A stretch of 16,527 nucleotides of DNA from Bifidobacterium breve (GCA_945889575.1 CAMDBY010000012.1:1-16527), one strand, 5' to 3'. Positions 5,930-14,175 are shown, numbered from the stretch's first letter. Notes: generated by a model not told the origin, from the letters alone. Numbers and translations are program-made.

Positions 5930-7440
5930 GTATTGGCCATTGCATCTGCCGACCTGTCGGTGGGTGTCAGACGAGTCGCAAGCAATGCAGCAGCAGTTGC
6001 CGTGCCAGCACCAAATAACAAAGCGATTCCATAACTGCGGACCACTGACGTAGACCCCACTGTCATTTCATGCACTGAAATCATGACTGTGGAACCAAGT
6101 ACTGCCCCCATTTGCGACAGCAGTTGCTGCATTGCACCTGCAACACCAATTGTTTCATCATCAACAGCATTAGCGACAAGTGCAGTGAGTGCCGGTGCTG
6201 CAATACCAAAACCGATTCCCGATAGTCCGAGCCCAAGAACAACGAGCAAATCTGAAGATCCACTAGCAAGGCTGGACAAAATCAACATGGATGCAATGAC
6301 CGCGCATGCACCAATAACCCCAGACTTTCGTTCCCCTGCTCGCATGGTGAAAAAACTAGCAAGAGGAGCAGTTATAGAAAATGTCAATGGTCGAGCAATG
6401 ATCAACCATCCCACGTGGGATGCAGAGTAACCCAAACCTCTTTCCAGCATTTGTGGCACCACAATAAACCCACCCATATAGGCAAAGTTAATGAGCGACT
6501 GAATCGCGATCGGCAAAATTATGTTTGGCGTGCGTAACCAGTGCAGCGGCATCAAAGGAGCTTCTGCAACTCGTTCAGTACGAATGAACAACCACAATGA
6601 TGTCAACGACGCAACAGCAAAAATAAGAATGGCTGGCGAGGTCCAACCCCAACTATGTCCGCGATTTATTGTGAGTAGAAATAATGTGGCACCGAAGCCA
6701 AGGGTGACAGAACCCTTTACATCAAATTTCACATTTTTCGATCGCGTAGTTTGCGGCAACAGATTCCATGCCAACAAAGCTGCGCCAAGCAACAGTGGTG
6801 CCTGCACCACAAAAATCATCCTCCACCCAATGGCTGATATAACGGGGCCACCAATTACAACGCCCAAGACCGGCGCACCTGCAGTAACAAAACTCCATAA
6901 CCCGAGCGGACGAACCCGTTCATTCGGCTCAAACAATCTGTTCACGTAGGCCATGGCTGCTGGACCAGTTGCGGAACCAGCAGTCGCGGATAGCAATCGA
7001 AACACCACCATTGAAGTGGCATTCCATGCAAAGGCAGTCATGCCTGCAAATATTCCGGCGAACAACAGTCCGAAGACATAGACCTTTTTGTGTCCGTAGA
7101 GGTCACCAATTTTTCCGTACGCCGGACCTACAACACCGAACGCCAACATAGGCCCTGTAATTGACCAGTTCAAGACACTGACCGATGAGTTCAAGTCAGT
7201 TGCAATGGTCTCTAAGGACACCACCAAGATTGTGATGGTGGCACTAGTTGTAAATAGACCAGCGAGGACTACAAAAAGCGTTGCCCATTTTTTAGTAAGG
7301 CCGACTTTCCGTGCAAGCTTGCGCGGAATCATCTGTGTCCATGGAACAACCGATACTTCGTCAACACCACCTTGTTCAAAGGTGATTGTTGCTTTCCCGT
7401 GCGGGGCGAGCTCTTCGTATTTGTCGTTGCGGGAATTCAT
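5926..7440 (-). CDS. MFS transporter, 14-helix DHA2 (drug:H+ antiporter) type
   Basis: A 504-residue integral membrane protein with about 14 predicted transmembrane helices after an unusually long polar N-terminal tail (about 50 residues). Motif A of the major facilitator superfamily is clear as GKIGDLYGHKKV (109-120). The antiporter motif C is recognisable as GAPVLGVVIGGPV (188-200), placing it with proton-driven exporters. The substrate cannot be told; multidrug, lipid or metabolite export are all possible. The ATG at 7440 follows GGAG, and its start lies 22 nt after the SDR stop, so the two are probably co-transcribed, with the pseudokinase perhaps first in the unit. The 3' end converges on the SCP2 gene with a TTAA stop overlap inside CTTAAG (5925-5930). 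Confidence 0.9.
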   Translation of the reverse strand: MNSRNDKYEELAPHGKATITFEQGGVDEVSVVPWTQMIPRKLARKVGLTKKWATLFVVLAGLFTTSATITILVVSLETIATDLNSSVSVLNWSITGPMLAFGVVGPAYGKIGDLYGHKKVYVFGLLFAGIFAGMTAFAWNATSMVVFRLLSATAGSATGPAAMAYVNRLFEPNERVRPLGLWSFVTAGAPVLGVVIGGPVISAIGWRMIFVVQAPLLLGAALLAWNLLPQTTRSKNVKFDVKGSVTLGFGATLFLLTINRGHSWGWTSPAILIFAVASLTSLWLFIRTERVAEAPLMPLHWLRTPNIILPIAIQSLINFAYMGGFIVVPQMLERGLGYSASHVGWLIIARPLTFSITAPLASFFTMRAGERKSGVIGACAVIASMLILSSLASGSSDLLVVLGLGLSGIGFGIAAPALTALVANAVDDETIGVAGAMQQLLSQMGAVLGSTVMISVHEMTVGSTSVVRSYGIALLFGAGTATAAALLATRLTPTDRSADAMANT

Positions 7441-7462
7441 GGGGGAACTCCAGTTTAGTTCG

Positions 7463-8353
7463 TTACTTCTTCACCTCAGCGGCCATTGCCTTAAGCGCTT
7501 CTGTGAGTTTGGACACTTCCCAACGATCATTCTGATTGACGGTCTCTGCTCGTTCCCACGATTTGATACGAGTGACCTCGCCAGCAGCAACATAAAACGT
7601 TTCGCCTGTGAATTCACATGCTTCAGATGATAGGTAGCACACCAATGGAGAAATGTTTGCTGGGTCCCACTCGTCAAACTTTGCTGCATCGGTAGGCGCA
7701 CCAATTCGATCGCCGAGACCTGGTGTCGCAAGAGTCAAACGAGTACGTGCACCTGGTGCAATGGAGTTGCTCTTTACGTTGTATCGAACTAGTTCTTTCG
7801 CAAGAATTTGCGAGAATGTCGCGATTCCAGTTTTCGCTGCGCCATAGTTTGACTGTCCAGGGTTTGAAAACAATCCAGATGTAGATGATGTATGAACGAT
7901 ATGTCGTTGCTTCGTTACACCAGATTTGAATTGTTCGCGCCAATATGCAGCTGCCCACCGTGATGGTGCAAAATGTCCTTTGAGGTGAACAGCAATAACT
8001 GCATCCCATTCGCTTTCTGTCATATTGACCAACACGCGGTCGCGCAATATGCCCGCATTGTTCACCAAGATGTCAAGGTCTCCGAACGTTTCAACAGCAG
8101 CATTGACCATGCGCTGTGCGCCTTCCCAGTCAGCAACGTTGTCGAAGTTTGCAACGGCTTCGCCACCCATGGCTTTGATTTCATTCACGACTTGTTGTGC
8201 AGGTGCTGCATCTTCGCCCGAACCATCATTCGCGCCGCCCAGGTCATTGACAACCACTTTTGCGCCCTCTGCTGCAAACAGAAGCGCATGTTCACGGCCA
8301 ATGCCGCGTCCTGCTCCGGTAATTATCGCTACGCGTCCGTCTAGTGCTCCCAT
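7463..8353 (-). CDS. Short-chain dehydrogenase/reductase, MFE-2 / 3-hydroxyacyl-CoA dehydrogenase-like
   Basis: A 296-residue NAD(P)-dependent oxidoreductase. The cofactor motif TGAGRGIG (12-19), NNAG (98-101) and the catalytic Tyr170-x3-Lys174 in SNYGAAKTG, with Ser near 157, are all present. The sequence style (HALLFAAEGAKVVVNDLGG, then an insert rich in Gly, Glu and Ala, then FGDLDILVNNAGILRDR) resembles the dehydrogenase part of peroxisomal multifunctional enzyme type 2 and its many actinobacterial relatives, which act on 3-hydroxyacyl-CoA or steroid substrates. I chose ATG 8353 because GAGGGGG lies 8 nt upstream and the protein then begins MGALDGRVAIITG; a longer frame from 8479 adds a Ser/Pro-rich stretch overlapping the upstream gene. 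No hydratase domain is attached. The exact substrate is unknown. Confidence 0.93.
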   Translation of the reverse strand: MGALDGRVAIITGAGRGIGREHALLFAAEGAKVVVNDLGGANDGSGEDAAPAQQVVNEIKAMGGEAVANFDNVADWEGAQRMVNAAVETFGDLDILVNNAGILRDRVLVNMTESEWDAVIAVHLKGHFAPSRWAAAYWREQFKSGVTKQRHIVHTSSTSGLFSNPGQSNYGAAKTGIATFSQILAKELVRYNVKSNSIAPGARTRLTLATPGLGDRIGAPTDAAKFDEWDPANISPLVCYLSSEACEFTGETFYVAAGEVTRIKSWERAETVNQNDRWEVSKLTEALKAMAAEVKK

Positions 8354-8373
8354 GGAAACCCCCTCGTTGAGAA

Positions 8374-8388
8374 TCGGCACAACGCCGA
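8374..8388 (-). other. Short hairpin in the pseudokinase-SDR gap
   Basis: In the 46-nt gap between the pseudokinase stop (8400) and the SDR start (8353), TCGGC (8374-8378) pairs with GCCGA (8384-8388) around ACAAC. No U tract follows on the minus strand, so it does not look like a terminator. It may be a processing site or chance. Confidence 0.3.
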
Positions 8389-8399
8389 CAGAACCGAGA

Positions 8400-10493
8400 T
8401 TAGGGGAAGACGAGGTCGACGGTCTTACCGACGATGACGCGGGCGTAGTTCTTGACGACTTTGCCGTCAACAAGGGCACTCTTTAGGCCGCGCTTTGTGT
8501 TTCCGGTGACTTTGCCGATGACCATTCCGTACTTCAGCAGGCGTTCTTTCACGGAGGCGAGGTCTCTGCCGTAAATCGTGGGGATCAATGTGGTGGTTTG
8601 ACCCTTCGACACCGTGATTGTGACGGTGCCGCCCTTTGCCAACTTTTCGGCAGCAACAGGTACTTGCACAGAAATTTGTCCGGCAGGAACATCAGGACTT
8701 CCCATTGTCGGAGCTTCGACAACAACGAGACCAAGTTCTGTCAGTTTTGCGGTTGCTGCTTCAAGCGTCATTCCGAGAAGGTTCGGAACTTCGCGCATTG
8801 CTGGACCTGTAGAGACATTGATTGCAACTGTGGTGCCCTTGACGACTGAATCGCCAACTTTCAACGTTGGTTGATCTGGAACAGTCCATGACGCAACAGT
8901 GCCAATGGCGACTGCTTCATCAGCTGTGTCGATAGGCGCAGCCTCAAGACCCAGCTCTGCTAATTTTGCTTTTGCATCATCTGCTGTAAGACCAGCGAGT
9001 TCAATCAGAACAGAAAGTGTTGGCCCTTCAGAAACCACCATTGTGATTCCCTCGCGCTTTGCAAGGTTGGCGCCCAGCACCGGATCTGTGCGAATAATTT
9101 GTCCGGCTTGCACGCTGTCACTGCGCTCTTTCACGACGGTGATTCCCCATCCGAATGGTGACACTTGGTTACGTGCTTCAGCTTCCGTTAAACCCACAAG
9201 CGCAGGAACAGGGTTTTTAGGGTTCAGAACAGTGAAGTATGCGCCAACGCCTGCACCAGCAATAAGGGCAATAACTACAACGCCGATTGCAATACGGCGA
9301 CCCCAACGCTTCTTTGGCCGAACCACCTGAGATGTTGGGTCTTCTGCAGCAAGAACTCGCAATGAATCAGCATCCATTGCAATTGGGCCGGTGTCGTCGC
9401 CGCCGATAGTGAGTGCAGTTCCAGCAGAACCATCGGTGACAATCAATGCAGTTGGTGGATCAATTACTTCACTGCCACCGAACTTCGGTGTTGTGCGAAT
9501 AAGAATCGGTTCGTTCGGTGCAACATTTTCCACTGGTGGCATCATTGAAAGGTCAGGACGCACAACTGGTTGTGACGGATCCGTCACTGCAACTTCTGCA
9601 TCGAACAATCCGGTACCGACAACATCAATCGGAGTAGGGCGTGGCAGATTCTCAGCAGACTGAACAAGTGCTTGTCCGAATTCACGCGGAGAAAATCTCT
9701 CTGCTGCAGTTGGTCGACCCGCGTGTTCAAGCACTTGTGCCAATGCACCGAAATCTGCATTCACTGGCAACAACTTGCCCGAACGATTTGCGAATGCTGC
9801 AGCAACAGTTTCTCCGGCAAACGGAACATCGCCTGTCATCGACTCGACGAGAATGAGTGCAAGCGAATACACATCAGACGACGCGCTGCGTGCTCCACCC
9901 TCTGCCAATTCAGGAGCGCTGTATGTGGCTTGCTCGAGACCAAGAGCATCAAGCGGACGAAGCGGGGCTCCGAACCCAACAAGGCGCACGCGGCGGTCAA
10001 GACCAAAGACCAACCGAGAAGGACGCAGGTCGCTGTGGCTGATGCCCTGCTTTGCGGCCGCATCGAGGGCACGACAAATATCGATTCCGACAATTAAGGC
10101 CTGAGACGGAGTGAGGCGTCGGCCACGGTCAAGGAATTCGCGTAGTGATCCGCCGGCAAGACGCTCGCCCACCACAAAGACGTACCGCTCGCCGTCGAGG
10201 GTGACCTCTCCATGGTCAAGTACCGACTCGATGCACGGGTGGCGAAGACTGGAAGCGATATCGAACTGCTGCTCAAAGGCGGCAAGAGCATCGTCAGGAG
10301 TGGTGGACCCAAGAGCAGTGTCAATCAATTGGCTGAGCGCAACAATGCGCACAGAGATTGCTTCAAGCGACGACAGGTCAGTTGCGTCGTACTGCAGGGC
10401 TCCCGAAGATGAACCTACGGACTCGAGACGCAGTTGGTCGACTTGGTATCTCCCGGACAGCACTGTGCCTGGCATGTTCTGTGGCTCGCTCAT
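8400..10493 (-). CDS. PASTA-domain membrane pseudokinase (PknB-like)
   Basis: A 697-residue PknB-type receptor: cytoplasmic kinase-like domain (about 15-275), a Pro-rich linker, one transmembrane helix (about 401-422), then four extracellular PASTA-like repeats (about 425-490, 492-564, 566-631, 633-697) that in relatives bind muropeptides or lipid II. The kinase domain is degenerate. The Gly loop is absent, the VAIK lysine is Arg49 in ISVRIV, HRDLKPSN has become HSDLRPSR (153-160; Asp155 kept, metal-binding Asn replaced by Arg160), and the DFG Asp is Gly173 in VGFGA. Structural motifs SAPE (192-195) and SDVYSLALIL (206-215) remain. Loss of the Lys, Asn and DFG Asp predicts no phosphotransfer, hence a sensor or scaffold role in cell-wall control. 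There is no clear Shine-Dalgarno; TAGGTT lies 9 nt before the ATG. SDR and MFS genes follow. Confidence 0.93.
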   Translation of the reverse strand: MSEPQNMPGTVLSGRYQVDQLRLESVGSSSGALQYDATDLSSLEAISVRIVALSQLIDTALGSTTPDDALAAFEQQFDIASSLRHPCIESVLDHGEVTLDGERYVFVVGERLAGGSLREFLDRGRRLTPSQALIVGIDICRALDAAAKQGISHSDLRPSRLVFGLDRRVRLVGFGAPLRPLDALGLEQATYSAPELAEGGARSASSDVYSLALILVESMTGDVPFAGETVAAAFANRSGKLLPVNADFGALAQVLEHAGRPTAAERFSPREFGQALVQSAENLPRPTPIDVVGTGLFDAEVAVTDPSQPVVRPDLSMMPPVENVAPNEPILIRTTPKFGGSEVIDPPTALIVTDGSAGTALTIGGDDTGPIAMDADSLRVLAAEDPTSQVVRPKKRWGRRIAIGVVVIALIAGAGVGAYFTVLNPKNPVPALVGLTEAEARNQVSPFGWGITVVKERSDSVQAGQIIRTDPVLGANLAKREGITMVVSEGPTLSVLIELAGLTADDAKAKLAELGLEAAPIDTADEAVAIGTVASWTVPDQPTLKVGDSVVKGTTVAINVSTGPAMREVPNLLGMTLEAATAKLTELGLVVVEAPTMGSPDVPAGQISVQVPVAAEKLAKGGTVTITVSKGQTTTLIPTIYGRDLASVKERLLKYGMVIGKVTGNTKRGLKSALVDGKVVKNYARVIVGKTVDLVFP

Positions 10494-10561
10494 GACCCAT
10501 AAAACCTACCGTGTATGCCATGGAGAGGGGATTCGGTGCCTTTTTCAGGGAGAATAGAACC

Positions 10562-11041
10562 ATGAAACGCCCGATTAATAAGGAAACCCTCATAGTGAGC
10601 GCCGGAGTGGCAATTGGCCTCTTTGCCATCATTTCGGGTTTTAACTCCGGCTCCACTGGCCGCGACGCCCAGCGCCTTCCCGATGTAATTGAACGCATGA
10701 CCCCTGGGCCTGGCGATCAGGTACTGCAACAGAGTCAAATTTTTGTTGACTTCATCGATGGGTACAACGCATCTCTCACTATCGATGGCATTGCTCTCGA
10801 TACAACACGCCTCGACGAGTTAACCGACAATGGCGCGACACCAAGACCCGGAGCACAAGTAAATATTCCGCCGACAGCTATTTACGACCCCGGCAACTAC
10901 ACCATTAGTTTCTTGCCACAAGACGGCGCACCCATCACAACATTGATACAAGGCAGGCATACGGCAACGGTGCTCTTTTGGAAAATAACTGAAGGACCCG
11001 AAAAAGCTCGTTCATTTACCTGGGAGTTCGAGTCGAACTAG
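10562..11041 (+). CDS. Membrane-anchored extracytoplasmic protein of unknown function
   Basis: A 159-residue protein with a short basic N-terminus and one hydrophobic helix (about 9-26, no lipobox or obvious cleavage site), so probably a signal anchor with an outside domain. The rest is rich in beta strands: QIFVDFIDGYNASLTIDG near 59-76 and GRHTATVLFWKI near 131-142, ending SFTWEFESN. This suggests an Ig-like or CopC-like beta sandwich, but I do not recognise the family. The ATG at 10562 is chosen because AGGGAGAA precedes it; an upstream ATG at 10511 would add 17 residues with no ribosome-binding site. It diverges from the PASTA pseudokinase across 68 nt, which may mean a shared cell-envelope role. 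Its TAG overlaps the ligA stop. Confidence 0.75.
   Translation: MKRPINKETLIVSAGVAIGLFAIISGFNSGSTGRDAQRLPDVIERMTPGPGDQVLQQSQIFVDFIDGYNASLTIDGIALDTTRLDELTDNGATPRPGAQVNIPPTAIYDPGNYTISFLPQDGAPITTLIQGRHTATVLFWKITEGPEKARSFTWEFESN
11025..11039. repeat. 15-bp inverted repeat AGTTCGA-G-TCGAACT at a convergent gene junction
   Basis: Seven-base perfect arms around one base cover the last four codons of the exported-protein gene and reach its stop. The stops of this gene (TAG 11039-11041) and of ligA (11040-11038, minus strand) share CTAG. The repeat could form a compact hairpin in transcripts of both directions. No U tract follows in either. Confidence 0.55.
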
Positions 11042-13092
11042 GCCGGCAACTCGCCCGTCGCGAGCAAGATTTCAAATCCGGCTTCGTCAAGCACAGGAAT
11101 ACCCAGTTGCTCTGCTTTTGTGACTTTGCTTGCACCAGGTGATTCACCCAGTACGACAGCAAAAGTCTTTGCACTAACACTTCCGGGACTCTTTCCGCCA
11201 CGACTCTTAATTGCCTCTTCTGCCCCATCACGTGAATAGGCAGAAAGCGAACCAGTGACGACAACTGCCTTACCGGCAAGCGTTTGAGGAAGCGTGCTGA
11301 CTTCGACACGACCGAACTCAACACCAGCATCACGCAGTTTTTGGATGATCGTTGCGTTCTCTGAAATTGCGAACCACGACGTGATGGATGCAGCGATGAC
11401 ACCACCCACTCCGTCAACGGCAGACAAATCATCTGCGCTTGCAATTGCAATTGCATCGAGCGAACCGAATTGTGCCGCAAGTGATTCTGCAGCAGCTGGG
11501 CCAAGGTTCTTTATGCCAAGAGCAGTGAGCAATTTGGGCAATGGTCGCGACCGAGATGCCTGAATTGATGCAACAAGATTTTGCGCGCTGAGTTCTGCAA
11601 AACCTTCGAGCGTTAATAATTGTTCAACCGTGACTGAGTACAAATCACCGACATCTGCAACAAGCCCAGCATCCGACAGTGCGAATACTGTGCGATCACC
11701 GAGACCCTCAATATCCATTGCCCCACGCGATGCGAAATACATAATGCGCTGGTCGCGTTGAAACGGACAATTTGGCTCAACACATCGCGTGTCAGCCACA
11801 TCGTCAAGTTTGATGAGTGTTGACTTCACTGGGCACGGACATTGAGTTGGAAACACCCATGGTTGTGAGTTTTTCGCGCGTTTAGACAGCACTGGCCCCA
11901 CAACTTCAGGAATGACGTCACCTGCTTTTCGCACCACAACCGTGTCGCCGGGGCGAACGTCTTTGGCTGCCACTTGATCGCGGTTGTGCAATGTGGCCAT
12001 ACCCACCGTTGACCCGCCAACAAACACTGGTTCAAGGACTGCGAATGGGGTGGTGCGACCAGTACGACCAACCGATACCTGGATATCAAGGAGCAACGTG
12101 TGTTTTTCTTCAGGTGGAAACTTAAATGCAATTGCCCATCGTGGGGCGCGTGAAGTGAAACCTAATTGTTCCCGCTGACTGAGGTCATCAACTTTGATAA
12201 CAACACCATCTATTTCATATGGCAATTCATGACGACGGTCTTTCCATTCATGACAAAACTGCGTTACCGCTTCAATGGAATCAACAATGGTGATTGCTGG
12301 GTTGACCGGGAAACCAAGCGTGCGTAAAAAATCAAGCGTGTCGTGATGACTTGTGAATTCAGGACTGCCAACAACTTCGCCTAATTGGTACGACCACAAC
12401 GACATGTCACGCTTCGCAGTAACTGTGGGATCCTTTTGTCGCAAACTGCCAGCACCAGCATTACGCGGATTTACGGGCACGGGAAGAGGAGCGCGACCAT
12501 TACTAATTCGTTCAAGATTTTCTGCTTCACGTTCTGCTTTAAGTTTTTCAAACGCAGCAATTGACATAAAGATCTCGCCCCGGACTTCCACTACTTCAGG
12601 TGCAGATGCAACGTGTTTCGGCAACGACGAGATAGTTGCCACGTTTGCGGTGACGTCTTCGCCCACTTTGCCATCACCACGAGTAGCAGCTTGTACAAGT
12701 GAGCCATTTTCATACCGAATACTGATAGCAAGACCATCGATCTTCAGCTCACACACATACCGGACCGCCTGATCGCCAAGCCCTTTCGCCACTCGATCAC
12801 CCCATGCGCGCAATTCCGTTTCGTCCATGGCGTTATCAAGGCTAGTCATAGGCACCCGGTGCACTACAGGGTCAAACGTGGTGATGGCCAGAGAACCAAC
12901 CGAAAGCGTTGGCGACAAATCATCAACTAATTCGGGATGATCATTTTCAAGCTGACGTAATTCGATTACTAACTGGTCGAATTCGGCGTCACTGATTTCA
13001 GGGTCGTCGTGACCGTGATAACGGGCGTTGTGATACTGCACCTGCTCACGCAGTTCTTCTATGCGATTCTTTGGAGAAGGTGTGCGCGACAT
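11038..13092 (-). CDS. ligA: NAD-dependent DNA ligase
   Basis: Seals nicks in duplex DNA using NAD, in replication and repair. The 684-residue protein has all LigA parts in order: the Ia domain (YHNARYH near 20), the adenylation domain with the active-site lysine in CELKIDGLAI (Lys117), GDGKVGEDVT and NPRNAGAGSLRQ, the OB fold with SVGRTGRTTPFAVLEPV, a zinc finger (about 418-442), four helix-hairpin-helix motifs, and a C-terminal BRCT domain (about 604-680). The zinc finger is odd: it reads TQCPCPVKST rather than the usual C-P-x-C-G, so the first two cysteines are separated by one residue. I prefer the ATG at 13092; a GTG sits directly before it at 13095. TAGTTT lies 7 nt before the ATG and may mark a leaderless start. 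It follows the MetE-like gene by 39 nt. Confidence 0.97.
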   Translation of the reverse strand: MSRTPSPKNRIEELREQVQYHNARYHGHDDPEISDAEFDQLVIELRQLENDHPELVDDLSPTLSVGSLAITTFDPVVHRVPMTSLDNAMDETELRAWGDRVAKGLGDQAVRYVCELKIDGLAISIRYENGSLVQAATRGDGKVGEDVTANVATISSLPKHVASAPEVVEVRGEIFMSIAAFEKLKAEREAENLERISNGRAPLPVPVNPRNAGAGSLRQKDPTVTAKRDMSLWSYQLGEVVGSPEFTSHHDTLDFLRTLGFPVNPAITIVDSIEAVTQFCHEWKDRRHELPYEIDGVVIKVDDLSQREQLGFTSRAPRWAIAFKFPPEEKHTLLLDIQVSVGRTGRTTPFAVLEPVFVGGSTVGMATLHNRDQVAAKDVRPGDTVVVRKAGDVIPEVVGPVLSKRAKNSQPWVFPTQCPCPVKSTLIKLDDVADTRCVEPNCPFQRDQRIMYFASRGAMDIEGLGDRTVFALSDAGLVADVGDLYSVTVEQLLTLEGFAELSAQNLVASIQASRSRPLPKLLTALGIKNLGPAAAESLAAQFGSLDAIAIASADDLSAVDGVGGVIAASITSWFAISENATIIQKLRDAGVEFGRVEVSTLPQTLAGKAVVVTGSLSAYSRDGAEEAIKSRGGKSPGSVSAKTFAVVLGESPGASKVTKAEQLGIPVLDEAGFEILLATGELPA

Positions 13093-13131
13093 CACCTACA
13101 AACTACTAAAGGGGTACCGCACCCAGGTGGG

Positions 13132-14175
13132 CTATGAGCCAAGTGTCAAACGAGAGGCCGTGGCTTGTTCGCCCACCTTCATGGACACATTGCGAACATG
13201 AGAAAACACTCGTTCCGCGACGCCATCAGTGTGTGAGCCAAGTCCACAGGCTGGAGTGATGTAGCTCATCCGGCGAACAAGCAGCGGGTCAACACCGGCT
13301 TTGACTAATGCACACATGACTTCCATGAGAGATTTCCAAGGGCGCTCAGCACTGATCGCAATAGGTCCATCCGTGCGCACGGCGCCCCACGCAATGCGGC
13401 CGCCGTGATCAAGATGATCTGAGATACGGCTCGCTGCCACCAACATCTCCCCCATTTCTTCGTCATGTGAAGGAGACGGCACGGGAACAGACAAAACATT
13501 TGCGCCAGTTGCAAGCATTGCGCCCCAGTCTGTTCTGCCACAACAATGCAGACCACTGATATTGCCACTTGTTACTGCGGCCAATGCGCCGGAAATATAA
13601 TCGATAACTTCTTCTGTCGAAATGGAAAACCCAGGTTCCAGCGCTTCGGACATTGATGGTTCATCAAGCATGATGATCTGAGTGACGCCGTTGCACACAC
13701 GAGCAACTTCTTCTTGCAAAGCACTGACGTGCGCACGCACTGCTTGAAGCGCGAGTGGAAATGCAATACGAGGCTCAAGCCCAATACGTACTAGCGCAAT
13801 ACCTAACGTCACTGGTCCGACGAATTGCCACTTCACTGTGTGTATGCCGGGATTGCGAACAGGAAAACTTTCAAGGAACGCAAGGAATGATCCGTACGCA
13901 TCGGAATTCAAATCGGTTGTAATGAATTGATCAATGTCGAGCGATGACACGTCAACACTGATACCACCGTATTGACCAACAGAGACACCTTCAATACCTA
14001 CAAGTGCCTGAGCAATCATTCCCTCTGCCGGAGACCGTCGAGGAAGGGACGGAATAGTCACAACGTCGGTCGAGCGCCATACAAAATCAAGCGCAGCCGA
14101 CACACTGCGGTGCGGCAAACTGCCAACGCCGAAGGTGGCGCCAGGACGTGGCGAACGGCTGTTGTCTGAATTCAC
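13132..14175 (-). CDS. MetE-like protein (single catalytic domain, Rv3015c type)
   Basis: A 347-residue protein of the UROD/MetE-like superfamily, the size of one half of cobalamin-independent methionine synthase and without its N-terminal tetrahydrofolate-tail domain. It opens with FGVGSLPH (15-22), has MLDEPSMS (169-176), and carries the zinc-ligand pattern as LHCCG (His210, Cys212) and TPACGLGS (Cys310). This suggests a zinc-dependent methyltransferase or a relative with another thiol-group substrate. Similar proteins lie next to ligA in mycobacteria and remain without a proven function. The start is GTG 14175, chosen because GGAGG lies just upstream (spacing about 6 nt). It precedes ligA on the same strand and diverges from the membrane-protein gene. 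A true methionine synthase role is possible but cannot be shown from the sequence. Confidence 0.85.
   Translation of the reverse strand: MNSDNSRSPRPGATFGVGSLPHRSVSAALDFVWRSTDVVTIPSLPRRSPAEGMIAQALVGIEGVSVGQYGGISVDVSSLDIDQFITTDLNSDAYGSFLAFLESFPVRNPGIHTVKWQFVGPVTLGIALVRIGLEPRIAFPLALQAVRAHVSALQEEVARVCNGVTQIIMLDEPSMSEALEPGFSISTEEVIDYISGALAAVTSGNISGLHCCGRTDWGAMLATGANVLSVPVPSPSHDEEMGEMLVAASRISDHLDHGGRIAWGAVRTDGPIAISAERPWKSLMEVMCALVKAGVDPLLVRRMSYITPACGLGSHTDGVAERVFSHVRNVSMKVGEQATASRLTLGS

Noticed and set aside
8374..8388. Terminator between pseudokinase and SDR
   Set aside because: Only five pairs and no U tract on the transcribed strand.
8354..8479. Longer SDR start at 8479
   Set aside because: The extra residues are Ser/Pro-rich, overlap the pseudokinase 3' end and precede the true family N-terminus, whereas ATG 8353 has a strong GAGGGGG.
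9672..10104. Several long plus-strand open frames inside the pseudokinase gene
   Set aside because: They are antisense shadows of a well-supported coding region, with no family likeness and no ribosome-binding site.
10511..10561. Start of the exported protein at 10511
   Set aside because: No ribosome-binding site, and the added residues would place charged sequence before the signal anchor; ATG 10562 has AGGGAGAA.
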